A stretch of DNA of 64,000 bases from Corynebacterium sp. HMSC074A01 (GCF_001831515.1 NZ_KV825615.1:316093-380092), one strand, 5' to 3'; counted from the first letter of the stretch, positions 8,484 through 17,049 are shown. Numbers and translations: made by a program. The notes: a model not told the origin generated them from the sequence alone.

Positions 8484-9494
8484 TTACCGAACTTCCTTTG
8501 CTGCCTCGATGGCGTAGTAGGTGAGGATCTGGTCCGCGCCGGCGCGCTTGATCGACACCAGCGACTCCATCATCGTCTCCTCAAAGTCGATCCAGCCGTT
8601 GCGCCCGGCAGCGGCCATCATCGCGTACTCGCCGGAGACCTGGTATGCCGCCACCGGCACCGGGGACATGTCGGCGACCTCGCGCAGCACGTCCAGGTAC
8701 GGCAGGGCGGGCTTGACCATGACGAAGTCTGCACCCTCGTCGATGTCCAGCTGCGTCTCCAGGATCGACTCGCGGATGTTCGCCGGGTCCTGCTGGTAGG
8801 TACGTCGGTCGCCAGTGAGCGAGGAGCCCACCGCATCGCGGAAGGGACCGAAGAACTTGGAGGCGTACTTGGCGGAGTACGCCATGATGGAGACGTCCTG
8901 GTAGCCGGCCTCATCCAGCGCGTCGCGGATCACCGCGATCTGGCCGTCCATCATGCCCGAGGGGCTGACGATGTGGGCACCGGCCGCGGCCTGCGCGACG
9001 GCCATCTTGGCGTACAGCGGCAGGGTTTTGTCGTTGTCCACGATCTCGTGGCCGTTGCGGTCGGTGCTCAGCGCACCACAGTGGCCGTGGTCGGTGAACT
9101 CGTCGAGGCAGGTATCCGCCATAATCAGCAGGTCGTCGCCGAATTCCTCGCGCAGGGCGCGCAGGTTGCGGTTGAGTACCCCATTCTCGTCCCACGCGAC
9201 CGAGCCGGTGGCGTCTTTATCCTCATCACGGGGCACGCCGAACAGGTCGACGCATTTCACGCCGGCCTCGAGCGCCTCGTGGCACAGGGCCTTCAGCGTG
9301 TCGGTGGTGTGCTGGTAGACGCCGGGCATGGACGCGATCTCGCGCTTGTCCTCGATGCCGTCGGCGACAAACATAGGCAGGATGAAATCCGCCGGGTGCA
9401 GGCGCGTCTCCGCCGTCAACGCTCGCATCGCGGGGTTCTGGCGGAGGCGGCGGGGGCGGCGGGGCAAATCGTAGTCAGACATGGCCCCCATCAT
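8484..9494 (-). CDS. hemB: Delta-aminolevulinic acid dehydratase (porphobilinogen synthase)
   Basis: A protein of 332-336 aa with the HemB catalytic segments MAYSAKYAS and FVMVKPALPYLD (Schiff-base Lys in VKPA). The metal-site stretch reads ADTCLDEFTDHGHCG: two of the three zinc Cys of the zinc-type enzyme are present and the middle one is Asp, a mixed pattern I associate with actinobacterial HemB. It condenses two 5-aminolevulinate molecules to porphobilinogen. Two starts are possible, ATG at 9494 (MMGAMSDYD) or ATG at 9482 (MSDYDLPRR); an AAAGG at about 10 nt upstream of 9494 mildly favours the longer form. It follows hemD by 21 bases. Confidence 0.96.
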   Translation of the reverse strand: MMGAMSDYDLPRRPRRLRQNPAMRALTAETRLHPADFILPMFVADGIEDKREIASMPGVYQHTTDTLKALCHEALEAGVKCVDLFGVPRDEDKDATGSVAWDENGVLNRNLRALREEFGDDLLIMADTCLDEFTDHGHCGALSTDRNGHEIVDNDKTLPLYAKMAVAQAAAGAHIVSPSGMMDGQIAVIRDALDEAGYQDVSIMAYSAKYASKFFGPFRDAVGSSLTGDRRTYQQDPANIRESILETQLDIDEGADFVMVKPALPYLDVLREVADMSPVPVAAYQVSGEYAMMAAAGRNGWIDFEETMMESLVSIKRAGADQILTYYAIEAAKEVR

Positions 9495-9515
9495 AGGCCC
9501 CGCACCTTTTCGCTC

Positions 9516-11234
9516 CTACTCGCCGGAGGCTTTCGCCGGCTCTGCTTTCCGACGGATGCGGCGCTTCTTGCGCGGCGGCGGCAGCTGGCCGGCAGCGCGG
9601 AGGGAGGCGACGTGGTCCGCCAGGGCGTCGATAAGCGAGGGCACATCGGCGACCTCGGGCACAACATCCACGCGTAGGCCCTGCGCCTTGGCCTCCTCGG
9701 CCGTGTACGGGCCGATGCAGGCGATGATCGTGCGCTGGTGCGGCTTGCCCGCAATACCCACGAGGTTCTTCACCGTGGACGCGGAGGTAAAGCACACCGC
9801 GTCGAAGCCGCCGGTCTTGATCATGTCGCGGGTCTCCGGGGCCGGCGGGGCGGCGCGCACCGTGCGGTAGGCCACCACGTCGTCGACCTCCCAGCCCTTC
9901 TCCACCAGGCCGTCAACCAGCACGTCCGTGCCAAGGTCGGCGCGCGGCAGCAGCACGCGGGAGACCGGGTCAATGTCCTCGACGTACTCGGGGAAGATCT
10001 CCACCATGCCCGCGGCGTTCTGCTTCGTGCGGTGCGGCACCAGCTCCGGGAACATGCCGAGTGCGCGCAGCGCGTCGGCGGTCTTCTGCCCTACCGCGCC
10101 CAGGTGCACCCCGGCAAAGGCGCGGGCGTCCAGGCCCAGCTGCTCGAACTTCTTCCACACCGCGTCGACCGCGTTGACGGAGGTGAACAGCACCCACTGG
10201 TAGCGGCCCTCCACGATGCCCTTGATCGCGCGGTCCATCTGCGCCGGGTTGCGCGGCGGCTCCAGCGAAATCGTCGGCACCGACTGCGGGATCGCGCCAT
10301 AAGAGCTCAGGCGAGCGTTCATCGGGCCCGCCTGGCTCTTCGCGCGCGGCACGAGCACGCGCCAGCCGTACAGCGGACGGTTTTCCCACCAGGAGTACTT
10401 CGAACGATCATCAGCCACGGTGCCCACTGTAACCACCAGCGAACCGGGCAGCTCCGCATCCAGCTTGCCCACTGTCTCCAGCGTGGCGTCGAAGGTGCGC
10501 TGCAGGCGGGTCGTGCCGTTGGTGGTCACGGCCACCGGCGTGGCTGGCGACATGTCGCGCGCGAGCAGCTGCTCGGCGAGCTCACCCAGCTGCTCCTTCC
10601 TCGCCTGCAGCACCAGCGGCTCGGGCGCGGCGGCGAGCATGTCCCAATCCACCTCTTGGCTCAGGTCGGCCTCGGTGTACGTCGAGCCCAGCGCGATGCC
10701 TGCAAAGGAGGGTACCGTCGACGGCAGGCTCATCCCCGGCACCACCTGGAACTCCAGCCCGGCGGCGGCCACGGCGGAAATCTCCTCCATGACCTGGTCG
10801 CGGGTGAGCGGGTTGCCACGCACGAGCCGGAGCACGTCGCCGTCGCCGGCCTCGCCGCGCTCGATGGCAGCAGCGGCCTCGTCAAGCGCTGCTTGCAGCT
10901 TTGCGACGATCGCCTCCCCGGACAGCGCGACCTCCTCGATCTCCGCCGCGGTCGGGTCCTCGGGGCGCGGCGGCTTACGACGTGCACCTGCCTCCTTCGC
11001 TTCAGCAACCAGGCGTGCATAAGCTTCGTCGGCTGCGTCCATCTTCGCCTTCGGCACAGGCAAAGCGGCAGCGACGACGTCTCGGGCACCCTGAGCGACC
11101 TCCGGATCAACGAGGGCGATAGAATTGTTTTCCATCACCTCGCGAGCCCGCACGGTGAGCAGGTCAGGGTTGCCCGGTCCCGCACCGACGAAGATGACCT
11201 TCCCCGGCGGGGGCGTAATCGAGGGCAATGTCAT
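9516..11234 (-). CDS. hemD: Fused uroporphyrinogen-III synthase with degenerate SUMT-like N-domain
   Basis: A 572-aa two-domain protein. Residues 1-270 follow the uroporphyrinogen methyltransferase (SUMT) fold: FVGAGPGNPDLLT (15-27) and VVPGM (164-168) are kept. However, the SAM-binding GGDP block is RLVRGNPLTRDQVMEE (136-151), and the usual arrangement between residues 45 and 130 is replaced by an Ala/Glu-rich stretch. Residues from about 285 onward are the HemD domain (GWRVLVPRAKSQAGPMNARL, FTSVNAVDAVW, FTSASTVKNL), which closes hydroxymethylbilane to uroporphyrinogen III. The start is placed at ATG 11234 (MTLPSITPPPGKVIF), where homology begins; an upstream in-frame start would add a Cys-rich tail from the intergenic region. 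The methyltransferase half may be inactive. Confidence 0.92.
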   Translation of the reverse strand: MTLPSITPPPGKVIFVGAGPGNPDLLTVRAREVMENNSIALVDPEVAQGARDVVAAALPVPKAKMDAADEAYARLVAEAKEAGARRKPPRPEDPTAAEIEEVALSGEAIVAKLQAALDEAAAAIERGEAGDGDVLRLVRGNPLTRDQVMEEISAVAAAGLEFQVVPGMSLPSTVPSFAGIALGSTYTEADLSQEVDWDMLAAAPEPLVLQARKEQLGELAEQLLARDMSPATPVAVTTNGTTRLQRTFDATLETVGKLDAELPGSLVVTVGTVADDRSKYSWWENRPLYGWRVLVPRAKSQAGPMNARLSSYGAIPQSVPTISLEPPRNPAQMDRAIKGIVEGRYQWVLFTSVNAVDAVWKKFEQLGLDARAFAGVHLGAVGQKTADALRALGMFPELVPHRTKQNAAGMVEIFPEYVEDIDPVSRVLLPRADLGTDVLVDGLVEKGWEVDDVVAYRTVRAAPPAPETRDMIKTGGFDAVCFTSASTVKNLVGIAGKPHQRTIIACIGPYTAEEAKAQGLRVDVVPEVADVPSLIDALADHVASLRAAGQLPPPRKKRRIRRKAEPAKASGE

Positions 11235-11431
11235 AGAACGATCTTTTCTAAGGCGCGAAAAATAGTGGCCCCGGCGTATCACACGTGCGCACGCGAAAAG
11301 CGCGCAGCATGCAAGGAGCCACCCGCACACACCTTCCGGTGCGCTGTGTGGCCCCCAATTGCGTCGGGGCTATCCGACGTATGGTAACTACACCTTAAGA
11401 TGGAAGACCGCTGAAAACCAAACTCGTGACA
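11235..11431. other. Intergenic region hemC-hemD, probable promoter
   Basis: A 197-base gap with no gene. It separates the overlapping hemA-hemC pair from the tightly packed hemD-hemB-membrane-hemE-hemY run, so an internal promoter for the second half of the haem block is likely here. No convincing terminator or known operator is visible by eye. Confidence 0.4.
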
Positions 11432-12316
11432 CTATTCCATCAGTGCCCGGGCACCGCGAGCGAGCAGCGCCTCGGCTGCGCGAGCACCCACCTCGACGGC
11501 ATCGGTGCCGGTCACGGTCTCAACGAGCTGGGTTTTTCCGTCGAGCGCGAACACCCCGGCGCGCAGGGTCAGCTCTCCGTTTTCCTTCCGCGTGGCGTAC
11601 GCCGCAACCGGCGCGGTGCAACCTGCTTGTAGCGTGGCGAGCACCTGTCGCTCGGCGGCCGCGCACGCGGTCGCGTCCTCGTCGATGAGCGCGTCGAGCG
11701 CGCGCACGTTGTCCGCGTCGTCGGCGCGGCACTCCACGGCGAGCGCCCCCTGCGCCGGGGCAGGCACCAGCGTGTCCGGGTCAAAGACCTCGGTGGCGCG
11801 GTCCGCGTACCCGCCGCGGCTAAGGCCGGCATACGCCAGGATGATCGCGTCGAACTCGCCGCGCTCCACGTAGCTCATGCGGGTCTCAATGTTGCCACGC
11901 AGCGGGCGAATGTCCAGGTCGGGACGCAGCGCGCGCAGCTGCGAAACGCGCCGTGGCGCGGAGGTGCCCACCTTTGCCCCCTGCGGCAGCTGCTCGAAGG
12001 TGAGGCAGTCGCGGGCGATGAGCGCATCGCGGTGGTCCTCGCGCTCCGGGGTGACCAGGTGCAGGCGCGTATCCGGAGCGGTGGGCAGGTCCTTGAAGGA
12101 GTGCACGGCCATGTCCACCTCGCCGCTAGCGAGCGCTTCGCGCAGCGCCGTGGTGAACACGCCGACGCCGATGCGCTCCACCGGGGACATGTTCACGTCG
12201 CCCGCGGTGGTCACGATGTGCAGTTCGGCCTCGACCCCGTTTGCAATGAGCGCGTCGCGCACGTGCCCTGCCTGCGTGGTGGCGAGGTGGGATCCGCGGG
12301 TTCCAATCTTCAGCAT
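11432..12316 (-). CDS. hemC: Hydroxymethylbilane synthase (porphobilinogen deaminase)
   Basis: A 294-aa enzyme with the HemC hallmarks: the N-terminal [23 protein letters not shown], the Arg-rich [10 protein letters not shown], and the dipyrromethane cofactor site [11 protein letters not shown] (Cys233 by this start). It polymerises four porphobilinogen units into hydroxymethylbilane. Two adjacent ATGs occur at 12319 and 12316. The AAGGAG at 12327-12322 is too close to the first and better placed (5 nt) for the second, so MLKIGTRG is chosen. The hemA stop codon TGA overlaps this start (AATGATG), giving translational coupling. Confidence 0.97.
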   Translation of the reverse strand: MLKIGTRGSHLATTQAGHVRDALIANGVEAELHIVTTAGDVNMSPVERIGVGVFTTALREALASGEVDMAVHSFKDLPTAPDTRLHLVTPEREDHRDALIARDCLTFEQLPQGAKVGTSAPRRVSQLRALRPDLDIRPLRGNIETRMSYVERGEFDAIILAYAGLSRGGYADRATEVFDPDTLVPAPAQGALAVECRADDADNVRALDALIDEDATACAAAERQVLATLQAGCTAPVAAYATRKENGELTLRAGVFALDGKTQLVETVTGTDAVEVGARAAEALLARGARALME

Positions 12317-13641
12317 CATTTCTCCTTCGCGTTCAGTTCTTCCGGTCGCGGCAAACGCTGCGCGTCCACGGCCACCGACGACCGGCCGAGCCCGAAGAGC
12401 TCCTCAATCGCGGTCTCCACACTGACCGTCTCAGAGGTGGCGGCCAGCTCCTTAATCTTCACTGTCGGCGTGTGCAAAAGCTTATCGACGACACGCTTCA
12501 CCGCCCTGGCGACCTGCCCAAATTCCTCCTCGGAAAGCTCGGGCAGACGCGCCCGCAGGCGCTCGAGCTCCTGCTCTTGGACCTCGTTGGCGGTCCGGCG
12601 CAGCCGGGTGACCGCGGGCGCGACCTCACGGACGCGCTGCTCGGAGCTAAACGCGTCCACCTCCTCGCGCACGATCGCCTCGGCTTTGACCAGGGCGCGC
12701 GAATCCTCGCTGTCCGCATCGCGCAAGGAGGCGTGCAGGGACTCGATGTTGACGAGGTGGACGCCCTCGCGCTCGGTCACCGCGTCATCGATATCGCGCG
12801 GCAGCGACAGGTCCACCAGCATCGTCGGGCCCGAGAGGTCCTCCGGGGTGATGGTGAAGTCGTCCGAGGCGGTCGCGGACACCGTGATGTCGGCGCGGCT
12901 GATCGCGCCTGCGCGGGCGTTGAAGTCCACCACCTCGGCGGCCACCCCCGCCTCGCGCGCGTGTTCCGCCACCCGTTCTGCGCGCGAGCGCGTGCGGTTG
13001 GCGATGATCAGCCGGTCAATCCCCTGCTTGCCCAGGTGCGTGGCGGCCAGCGAGCTCATCGCCCCGGCACCCAGCACGAGCGCGGTGCGGCCTTGAAAGT
13101 CCTCGATGTCAAGGATGCGGCGGGCCTCGTCGAGGGCGAAGGTGACCATCGAAGCACCCGAGTCATCAATGCTGGTCTCCGAGTGGACACGCTTGCCCGT
13201 GTGCAGCGCCGTCTGCGCCAGCGAGTGCAGGGTCGGCCCCACCGTGCCACGCTCCGCCGCATCCAGGTAGGAGGCGCGCACCTGGCCGATGATCTGCTGC
13301 TCGCCCACCACCATCGAGTCCAGGCCCGCGGCCACGGTGAACATATGCTCCGCGGCTGCGTCGGCGTAGCGCACGTACAGGTAGCCGCGCAGCTCAGCCT
13401 CCGGTACACCGGAGACCTCCGCGAGCACGCCGAGCACGTCCTCCACACCTGAGTGGAAGGCCGTGGACACCGTGTAGACCTCGAGCCGGTTGCAGGTGGA
13501 AATAATCATCGCCTCGGTCAACGATGGCTGCTTCACCAGCGACGCGGCGGTATCGTGCTGCACCGTCTCGTCCATGCTCAGGCGCTCCAACAGCGCCACC
13601 GGCGCAGAACGGTGCGACATCCCTACGACGAGCACACTCAC
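12316..13641 (-). CDS. hemA: Glutamyl-tRNA reductase
   Basis: A 441-aa protein, normal for HemA. It has the catalytic segment [10 protein letters not shown] with the active-site Cys, the conserved [22 protein letters not shown], the NADPH-binding [17 protein letters not shown], and the C-terminal dimerisation helix region. It reduces glutamyl-tRNA to glutamate-1-semialdehyde, the first committed step of haem synthesis. The start is GTG at 13641 with GGAG 7 nt upstream. It is the first gene of the haem block and follows the glutaredoxin-like gene by 57 bases. The aminomutase hemL, the next enzyme of the route, is not in this window. Confidence 0.97.
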   Translation of the reverse strand: MSVLVVGMSHRSAPVALLERLSMDETVQHDTAASLVKQPSLTEAMIISTCNRLEVYTVSTAFHSGVEDVLGVLAEVSGVPEAELRGYLYVRYADAAAEHMFTVAAGLDSMVVGEQQIIGQVRASYLDAAERGTVGPTLHSLAQTALHTGKRVHSETSIDDSGASMVTFALDEARRILDIEDFQGRTALVLGAGAMSSLAATHLGKQGIDRLIIANRTRSRAERVAEHAREAGVAAEVVDFNARAGAISRADITVSATASDDFTITPEDLSGPTMLVDLSLPRDIDDAVTEREGVHLVNIESLHASLRDADSEDSRALVKAEAIVREEVDAFSSEQRVREVAPAVTRLRRTANEVQEQELERLRARLPELSEEEFGQVARAVKRVVDKLLHTPTVKIKELAATSETVSVETAIEELFGLGRSSVAVDAQRLPRPEELNAKEK

Positions 13642-13698
13642 ACAATCACTCCAGTCAGCCCTTCCGCGGCCAAGAAAATCAAACTAAAGGATACCCCG

Positions 13699-13938
13699 CT
13701 ACGAGTTCAGTTCCGCGACGAGGTCATCCGAGTCGACCTCCCAGCACGCAAACTCCTCATCGTCGATCACCACGACGGGGACGCGGTCGCCGTACTCGGC
13801 GGCGAGCTCGGGGTCCGAGTCGACGTCGACAAGCGAAAGCTCCGCGCCGCACTCGCGCACCAGCGGGCGAATCTGCTCCGCCACGCGCACACACGAGCCG
13901 CAGCCCTCGCGCACCATCAGCTCCACATGCTTGCCCAT
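13699..13938 (-). CDS. Glutaredoxin-family protein (DUF836-like)
   Basis: A 79-aa thioredoxin-fold protein: beta strand KHVELMVREG, redox motif CGSC, then RVAEQIRPLVRECGAELSLVD, the cis-Pro RVPVVVIDDEEF, and a C-terminal helix. Proteins of this type lie just upstream of hemA in Corynebacterium and Mycobacterium. The start ATG 13938 (MGKHVELMV) is preceded by a strong AGGAGG; an in-frame upstream start at 13992 lies in the divergent promoter and is disfavoured. The function is probably a small thiol oxidoreductase; the partner is unknown. Confidence 0.85.
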   Translation of the reverse strand: MGKHVELMVREGCGSCVRVAEQIRPLVRECGAELSLVDVDSDPELAAEYGDRVPVVVIDDEEFACWEVDSDDLVAELNS

Positions 13939-13994
13939 CCGCTTCCTCCTGACTGATTGCCTACCAAGCGGTACGATGTTCCAAGCTAACACCC

Positions 13995-14018
13995 ACAGCG
14001 AAAGGTACAGCGAAAGGT
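13995..14018 (+). repeat. Tandem 12-bp duplication covering the RBS of the HAD gene
   Basis: ACAGCGAAAGGT occurs twice in direct succession (13995-14006 and 14007-14018), directly before GAGGAC-ATG. Each copy carries an AAAGG element, so the gene has a doubled Shine-Dalgarno-like sequence. A -10-like TACGAT lies upstream at 13972-13977. Confidence 0.85.
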
Positions 14019-14024
14019 GAGGAC

Positions 14025-15065
14025 ATGAGCGAACACGGCGATCTGCTCGCCGCGTGGTCCGTCTCCCACGGCAACCTGCGGCGATTCATCGAGGATCTCG
14101 CCGTGCCCCCGCTTGACGACGAAGCGCAGCGCACCGCCGGCGAAGCAGCCGCAGCCGCCGCCGTCGAGGAAACCTTCGGCCTGACCATCGACGACTTCGC
14201 CCTCGGCGTCGACTCCGTCGGCGGGGCGTTCGCCACCGCGGGCGCATCCAAGATCACCCCGCCCGACCCGGACGTACCGCAGGACGCCGAAGCCGCCGCC
14301 TTCTTCGACGTGGACAACACGCTCATCCAGGGCTCCTCGCTGATCCTGCTTGCCGAGGGGCTGGCCAAGCGTCGCTTCATCACCGCCGGCGAGCTCTTCC
14401 CCGCCCTGATCAAGCAGCTGCGCTTCCGGCTGCGCGGGGCGGAAAGCCACGAGGACATCGTCTCCGGGCGCGAGCACGCGCTGAGCCTGGTCAAGGGCAA
14501 ATCTGTCAACGAGCTGCAGTCGCTGTGCCGCGAAATCGTCGACCGCCAGATGGTCAGCAAGGCCTACCAGGACACCATCGACCTGGCCTCCATGCACATC
14601 GCCGCAGGCCAGCAGGTGTGGCTGGTGTCTGCGACGCCCGTGCAGATCGGCCAGGCGCTCGCCGAGCGGCTCGGTTTTACGGGCGCGCTCGGCACCGTCG
14701 CGGAAGAGGAGGACGGCGTGTTTACCGGCCGGCTCGTGGGCGACATCCTGCACGGGCCCGGCAAGCGGCACGCGGTCGCCGCGCTCGCCGCCATCCAGCG
14801 CCTCGACCTGGCAAAATGCACCGCCTACTCCGACAGCATCAACGACCTGCCGATGCTGGGCATGGTCGGCTCGCCGGTGGCTATCAACCCGGATCGTGCG
14901 CTGCGCCGCCACGCCCGCGAGGCCGGCTGGGCGATCCGCGAGTACCGGCCGCTGCGCAAGCTAGCGCGCAACCGCGCAGTGCTTGGGGCCTGCGTGGCTG
15001 GTGTGGTTGCTGTTGTTTGCGGATTTGTGCGGCTCCAGGCGAGGCGTGAAAGATTCCACGTATGA
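14025..15065 (+). CDS. HAD-IB family phosphatase (SerB1-like) with C-terminal membrane anchor
   Basis: A 346-aa protein of the HAD subfamily IB, related to phosphoserine phosphatase. Motif I is FFDVDNTL (nucleophile Asp95, acid Asp97), motif II is in WLVSATP, the conserved Lys is near GPGKRHAV, and motif III/IV is YSDSINDLPML. The N-terminal 80 residues are a separate helical segment (residues 38-50 are almost all Ala/Glu). The last 30 residues contain a hydrophobic helix (about 318-336) that would tether the enzyme to the membrane. The substrate is unknown; phosphoserine or lysophospholipid phosphates are both handled by this subfamily. It is divergent from the glutaredoxin and sits next to the hem block, as SerB1-type genes do in mycobacteria. 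Confidence 0.88.
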   Translation: MSEHGDLLAAWSVSHGNLRRFIEDLAVPPLDDEAQRTAGEAAAAAAVEETFGLTIDDFALGVDSVGGAFATAGASKITPPDPDVPQDAEAAAFFDVDNTLIQGSSLILLAEGLAKRRFITAGELFPALIKQLRFRLRGAESHEDIVSGREHALSLVKGKSVNELQSLCREIVDRQMVSKAYQDTIDLASMHIAAGQQVWLVSATPVQIGQALAERLGFTGALGTVAEEEDGVFTGRLVGDILHGPGKRHAVAALAAIQRLDLAKCTAYSDSINDLPMLGMVGSPVAINPDRALRRHAREAGWAIREYRPLRKLARNRAVLGACVAGVVAVVCGFVRLQARRERFHV

Positions 15066-15119
15066 CCATTTAGCGACCTGGGCAAACGGGAAATCGGGGG
15101 ACCCTTAACCCAAAAATAA

Positions 15120-15148
15120 CCCCGCAGGTTTCCCTGCGGGGTGTTGTC
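15120..15148 (+). terminator. Rho-independent terminator of the HAD gene
   Basis: CCCCGCAGG (15120-15128) pairs perfectly with CCTGCGGGG (15133-15141) over a 4-nt loop, followed by a short T-containing tail (GTTGT). It is placed 55 bases after the HAD stop codon. Confidence 0.85.
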
Positions 15149-15212
15149 ATTAGAACGGTACTTCTTCGCCCTCGGACCGCGACGCTGCGGCTGGCGAGTG
15201 AGCGGACCAGGG

Positions 15213-15611
15213 TCAGACCGAGGAGAGCGCCCTTGCCTTGATCTGGTCGAACTCCTGCTGGGTAATCGCTCCCGAGTCGAGAAGGGCCTTCGCCGAGGCG
15301 ATCTCATCGGTCGGGCTCGATCCGGCGGAGCCGCCGGCGACGGACTTGATGTACTCCTCCTGCCGCTGCTGGAGCTCCTGGTGCGCCTCGGCCGCGCGGT
15401 CGGTCATCCCCCGACCTCGAACAAGCAGGTACGCGAGCATTCCGATGAACGGCAGCGCGACGATGAACACCACCCACAGCGCCTTCGCGAAGCCGCCGAG
15501 GTCCTTGCTGCGGAAGAGATCTCCGAAGATCCACCACAGGGACATGAACCATGCGAAGAAGATGAAGAACTCGAACATGGCGAGTAGGAATGAGCCGTTG
15601 TCGTCGAACAT
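15213..15611 (-). CDS. Membrane protein with PLDc_N-like TM pair and SHOCT domain
   Basis: A 132-aa protein: a first hydrophobic segment (SFLLAMFEFFIFFAWFMSLW, about 7-26), a polar turn WWIFGDLFRSKDLGGFAKAL, a second segment (WVVFIVALPFIGMLAYLLV), then a charged coiled stretch (AAEAHQELQQRQEEYIK) and a C-terminal SHOCT motif (ASAKALLDSGAITQQEFDQIKARAL). This architecture is common in Actinobacteria; SHOCT domains are thought to mediate oligomerisation, but the function is unknown. ATG 15611 has an AGGAGG about 10 nt upstream and is preferred over upstream in-frame starts. It faces the transposase remnant and may have arrived with that accessory segment. Confidence 0.8.
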   Translation of the reverse strand: MFDDNGSFLLAMFEFFIFFAWFMSLWWIFGDLFRSKDLGGFAKALWVVFIVALPFIGMLAYLLVRGRGMTDRAAEAHQELQQRQEEYIKSVAGGSAGSSPTDEIASAKALLDSGAITQQEFDQIKARALSSV

Positions 15612-15753
15612 CTGCTGACTGCCTCCTGACTGGATGGACGCTGGCCGAGCGGTCCACGCGGACCCCAGCGCACGACGGTTAGGAACAAGGACGTGCCCGG
15701 GCCGTCGCCGAACCACGTTAGCAGATCTTCCTCACCAAGCGTGGTAGCCGGGT

Positions 15754-16117
15754 TGCGACGCGCTGACCGGGTTGGGCTGGTGAAGACGGACCTGGGACTC
15801 CACGATTCGTAGCGACCAAGCAACGGATCGAGAGGAGTCCCAGGTGAGTGTTGAGGCTACCGTCCTGCCCGCTGCGATGCTCGGCATCTCGGGGTTGGTG
15901 GTGCTTGCCGCCGGTGAGTACGGCGGTGAGCTGGAGCTGTTGGTGGAGACCTCCGAGTCGGTGACCGGGTGCCCGCGGTGCGGGGTGGTCGCGGTGGCCC
16001 GCGGCCGGCGTGAGCATCTGGTGCGTGACATCCCCTCGGCGGGGCGGCCGGTGCTGCTGGTGTGGCGCAAGCGGCTGTGGCGGTGCGCCGAACCGGCGTG
16101 CCCGCAACGTACCCGGT
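15754..16117 (+). mobile_element. Remnant of an ISL3-family insertion sequence (left part only)
   Basis: The segment holds an IS-like leader with an internal dyad (GGGACTCC at about 15803 and GGAGTCCC at about 15833), followed by the 5' third of an ISL3-type transposase. Recognisable transposase sequence stops near 16112, and no right end is seen. The left boundary is approximate because no matching inverted repeat remains. Confidence 0.55.
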
Positions 16118-16155
16118 CAGTACACCTAATAAAGCGACGTCAGTACGTTCGCTAA
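15844..16155 (+). pseudogene. Truncated ISL3-family transposase (N-terminal zinc-finger part)
   Basis: The 103-codon frame begins GTG (MSVEATVLPAAMLGI) and contains the ISL3 N-terminal zinc-finger region: CPRCGVVAVARGRREHLVRD, then IPSAGRPVLLVWRKRLWRC followed by AEPACPQRT. Full ISL3 transposases are about 400 aa with a DDE domain; here homology ends after PQRT at about 16112 and continues into unrelated residues to a stop at 16155. The remainder of the transposase is absent, so the protein cannot transpose. It marks the left side of an accessory insertion between the HAD gene and the bS22 gene. Confidence 0.8.
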
Positions 16156-16164
16156 TGCTCGAGC

Positions 16165-16467
16165 TGATCTTTCATCGCTCGTACCTCTCGGCTGCCAGCG
16201 TGGTCACTTATTCGCAACCGCCCACCGTGCGTTCTCTACACCCCTCACCGTTGCACCCGCGTGAGACTCTTAGACGGACCTGACGATCCACTCACGATCG
16301 CCAGGCAGTGCAATTTCGGACAAGACCAACTCGCCAAAGTCAACGATCTTGCCGAAGAAGACCACAACAAAGCCGACCAAGAAACAGGACGACCAGCCTT
16401 CTACGACAACGCTATCCCAACCGAATACAACCACTCGATACGAATCAGAAAAGGCCCCATGAAATAG
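16165..16467 (+). pseudogene. Orphan C-terminal coding fragment of unknown origin
   Basis: The frame is open from about 16168 and has a possible GTG start at 16261 (68 codons: VRLLDGPDDPLTIARQCNFG...), ending IRIRKGPMK and a stop. Codon choice (GAA, CAA, AAA, CCA and ACA frequent) is more A-rich than the neighbours but has a regular coding pattern. It may be the 3' end of a gene cut off by the IS event at about 16117. No family is recognised. The last 15 codons plus the downstream hairpin are duplicated just after it. It could also be a small intact gene. Confidence 0.35.
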
Positions 16468-16630
16468 CACAAAAAGTGTCCGACCGACGACACGCCGACC
16501 GGACACACATTTTGCTACTTAACCCCCGAATACAACCACTCGATAGGAATCAGAAAAGGCCCCATGAAATAGCAAGCAAAGTGTTCGGCCGACGACACGC
16601 CGACCGGACACACTTTTTGCTACTTAACCC
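16421..16630 (+). repeat. Two tandem 105-bp repeats, each with a terminator hairpin
   Basis: Copy 1 (16421-16525) and copy 2 (16526-16630) are near-identical, starting CCGAATACAACCACTCGATA and ending TACTTAACCC. Each holds the 3' coding end ...AAAGGCCCCATGAAATAG and an inverted repeat (GTGTCCG 16476-16482 / CGGACAC 16500-16506; GTGTTCGG 16581-16588 / CCGGACAC 16604-16611), followed by TTTT or TTTTT. The hairpins are also A-rich on the left side, so they may terminate transcription in both directions. Copy differences are a handful of substitutions, so the duplication appears fairly recent. Confidence 0.9.
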
Positions 16631-16674
16631 GGAAATCGGCCCCGCACTGATGTCGACATTTTCACGCGCACAGC

Positions 16675-16705
16675 AAAACACCCGCCCCAACAAATGGGAC
16701 GGGTG
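16675..16705 (-). terminator. Terminator of the bS22 gene
   Basis: On the minus strand CACCCGTCCC (16705-16696) pairs with GGGGCGGGTG (16688-16679) with one mismatch and is followed by TTTTG. It lies 14 bases after the stop codon of the 33-aa gene. Confidence 0.85.
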
Positions 16706-16718
16706 CAAATCATAAGGC

Positions 16719-16820
16719 TTACTTGCCCAGCTTACGACGCTGCACGCGGGTGCGGCGGAGCATCTTGCGGTGCTTCTTCTTGGACATGCGCTTGCGGCGC
16801 TTCTTAATAACAGAACCCAT
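16719..16820 (-). CDS. Small basic ribosomal protein bS22 (AURKAIP1/COX24-type, 33 aa)
   Basis: A 33-codon gene on the minus strand: [20 protein letters not shown], then [13 protein letters not shown]. The composition (19 Lys/Arg of 33) and the KKRRKRMxKKKHRK core match the tiny actinobacterial 30S protein bS22 (mycobacterial Rv0500B type), which binds rRNA. A GAGGA element lies 7 nt before the ATG. As in mycobacteria it follows an excisionase-like small HTH gene. It has its own terminator downstream. Such short genes are commonly missed by gene finders. Confidence 0.93.
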   Translation of the reverse strand: MGSVIKKRRKRMSKKKHRKMLRRTRVQRRKLGK

Positions 16821-16973
16821 GGGGCTTCCTCGTTTCTTGTGTACGTACAGTGCGAGTCAGCGCGACCACCACCCCCGCATAAAACGGGGCTAGCGGGCCA
16901 GCACGAGGTGCACGCTCTGCCGGGCGCGCGCCAACTTCAGTGGTTGACAGCATACCGCGCGGCCTGCCGCCAC

Positions 16974-17021
16974 CAAAAATCCGGCGCCAGGCCCCATGAC
17001 TAGTGGGCACCCGACGCCGGA
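16974..17021 (-). terminator. Terminator of the small HTH gene
   Basis: Minus-strand TCCGGCG (17021-17015) pairs with CGCCGGA (16986-16980), with further inner G-C pairing, and runs into TTTTT (16979-16975). This separates the HTH gene from the bS22 gene. Confidence 0.75.
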
Positions 17022-17049
17022 GGTGTTGGTAGCGCTTCGCGCAGTGATT

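Noticed and set aside
16270..16506. Hydrophobic 78-codon minus-strand frame in the accessory region
   Set aside because: It reads through the terminator hairpin of the first 105-bp copy and has no SD; codon pattern fits the plus strand better, though certainty is low.
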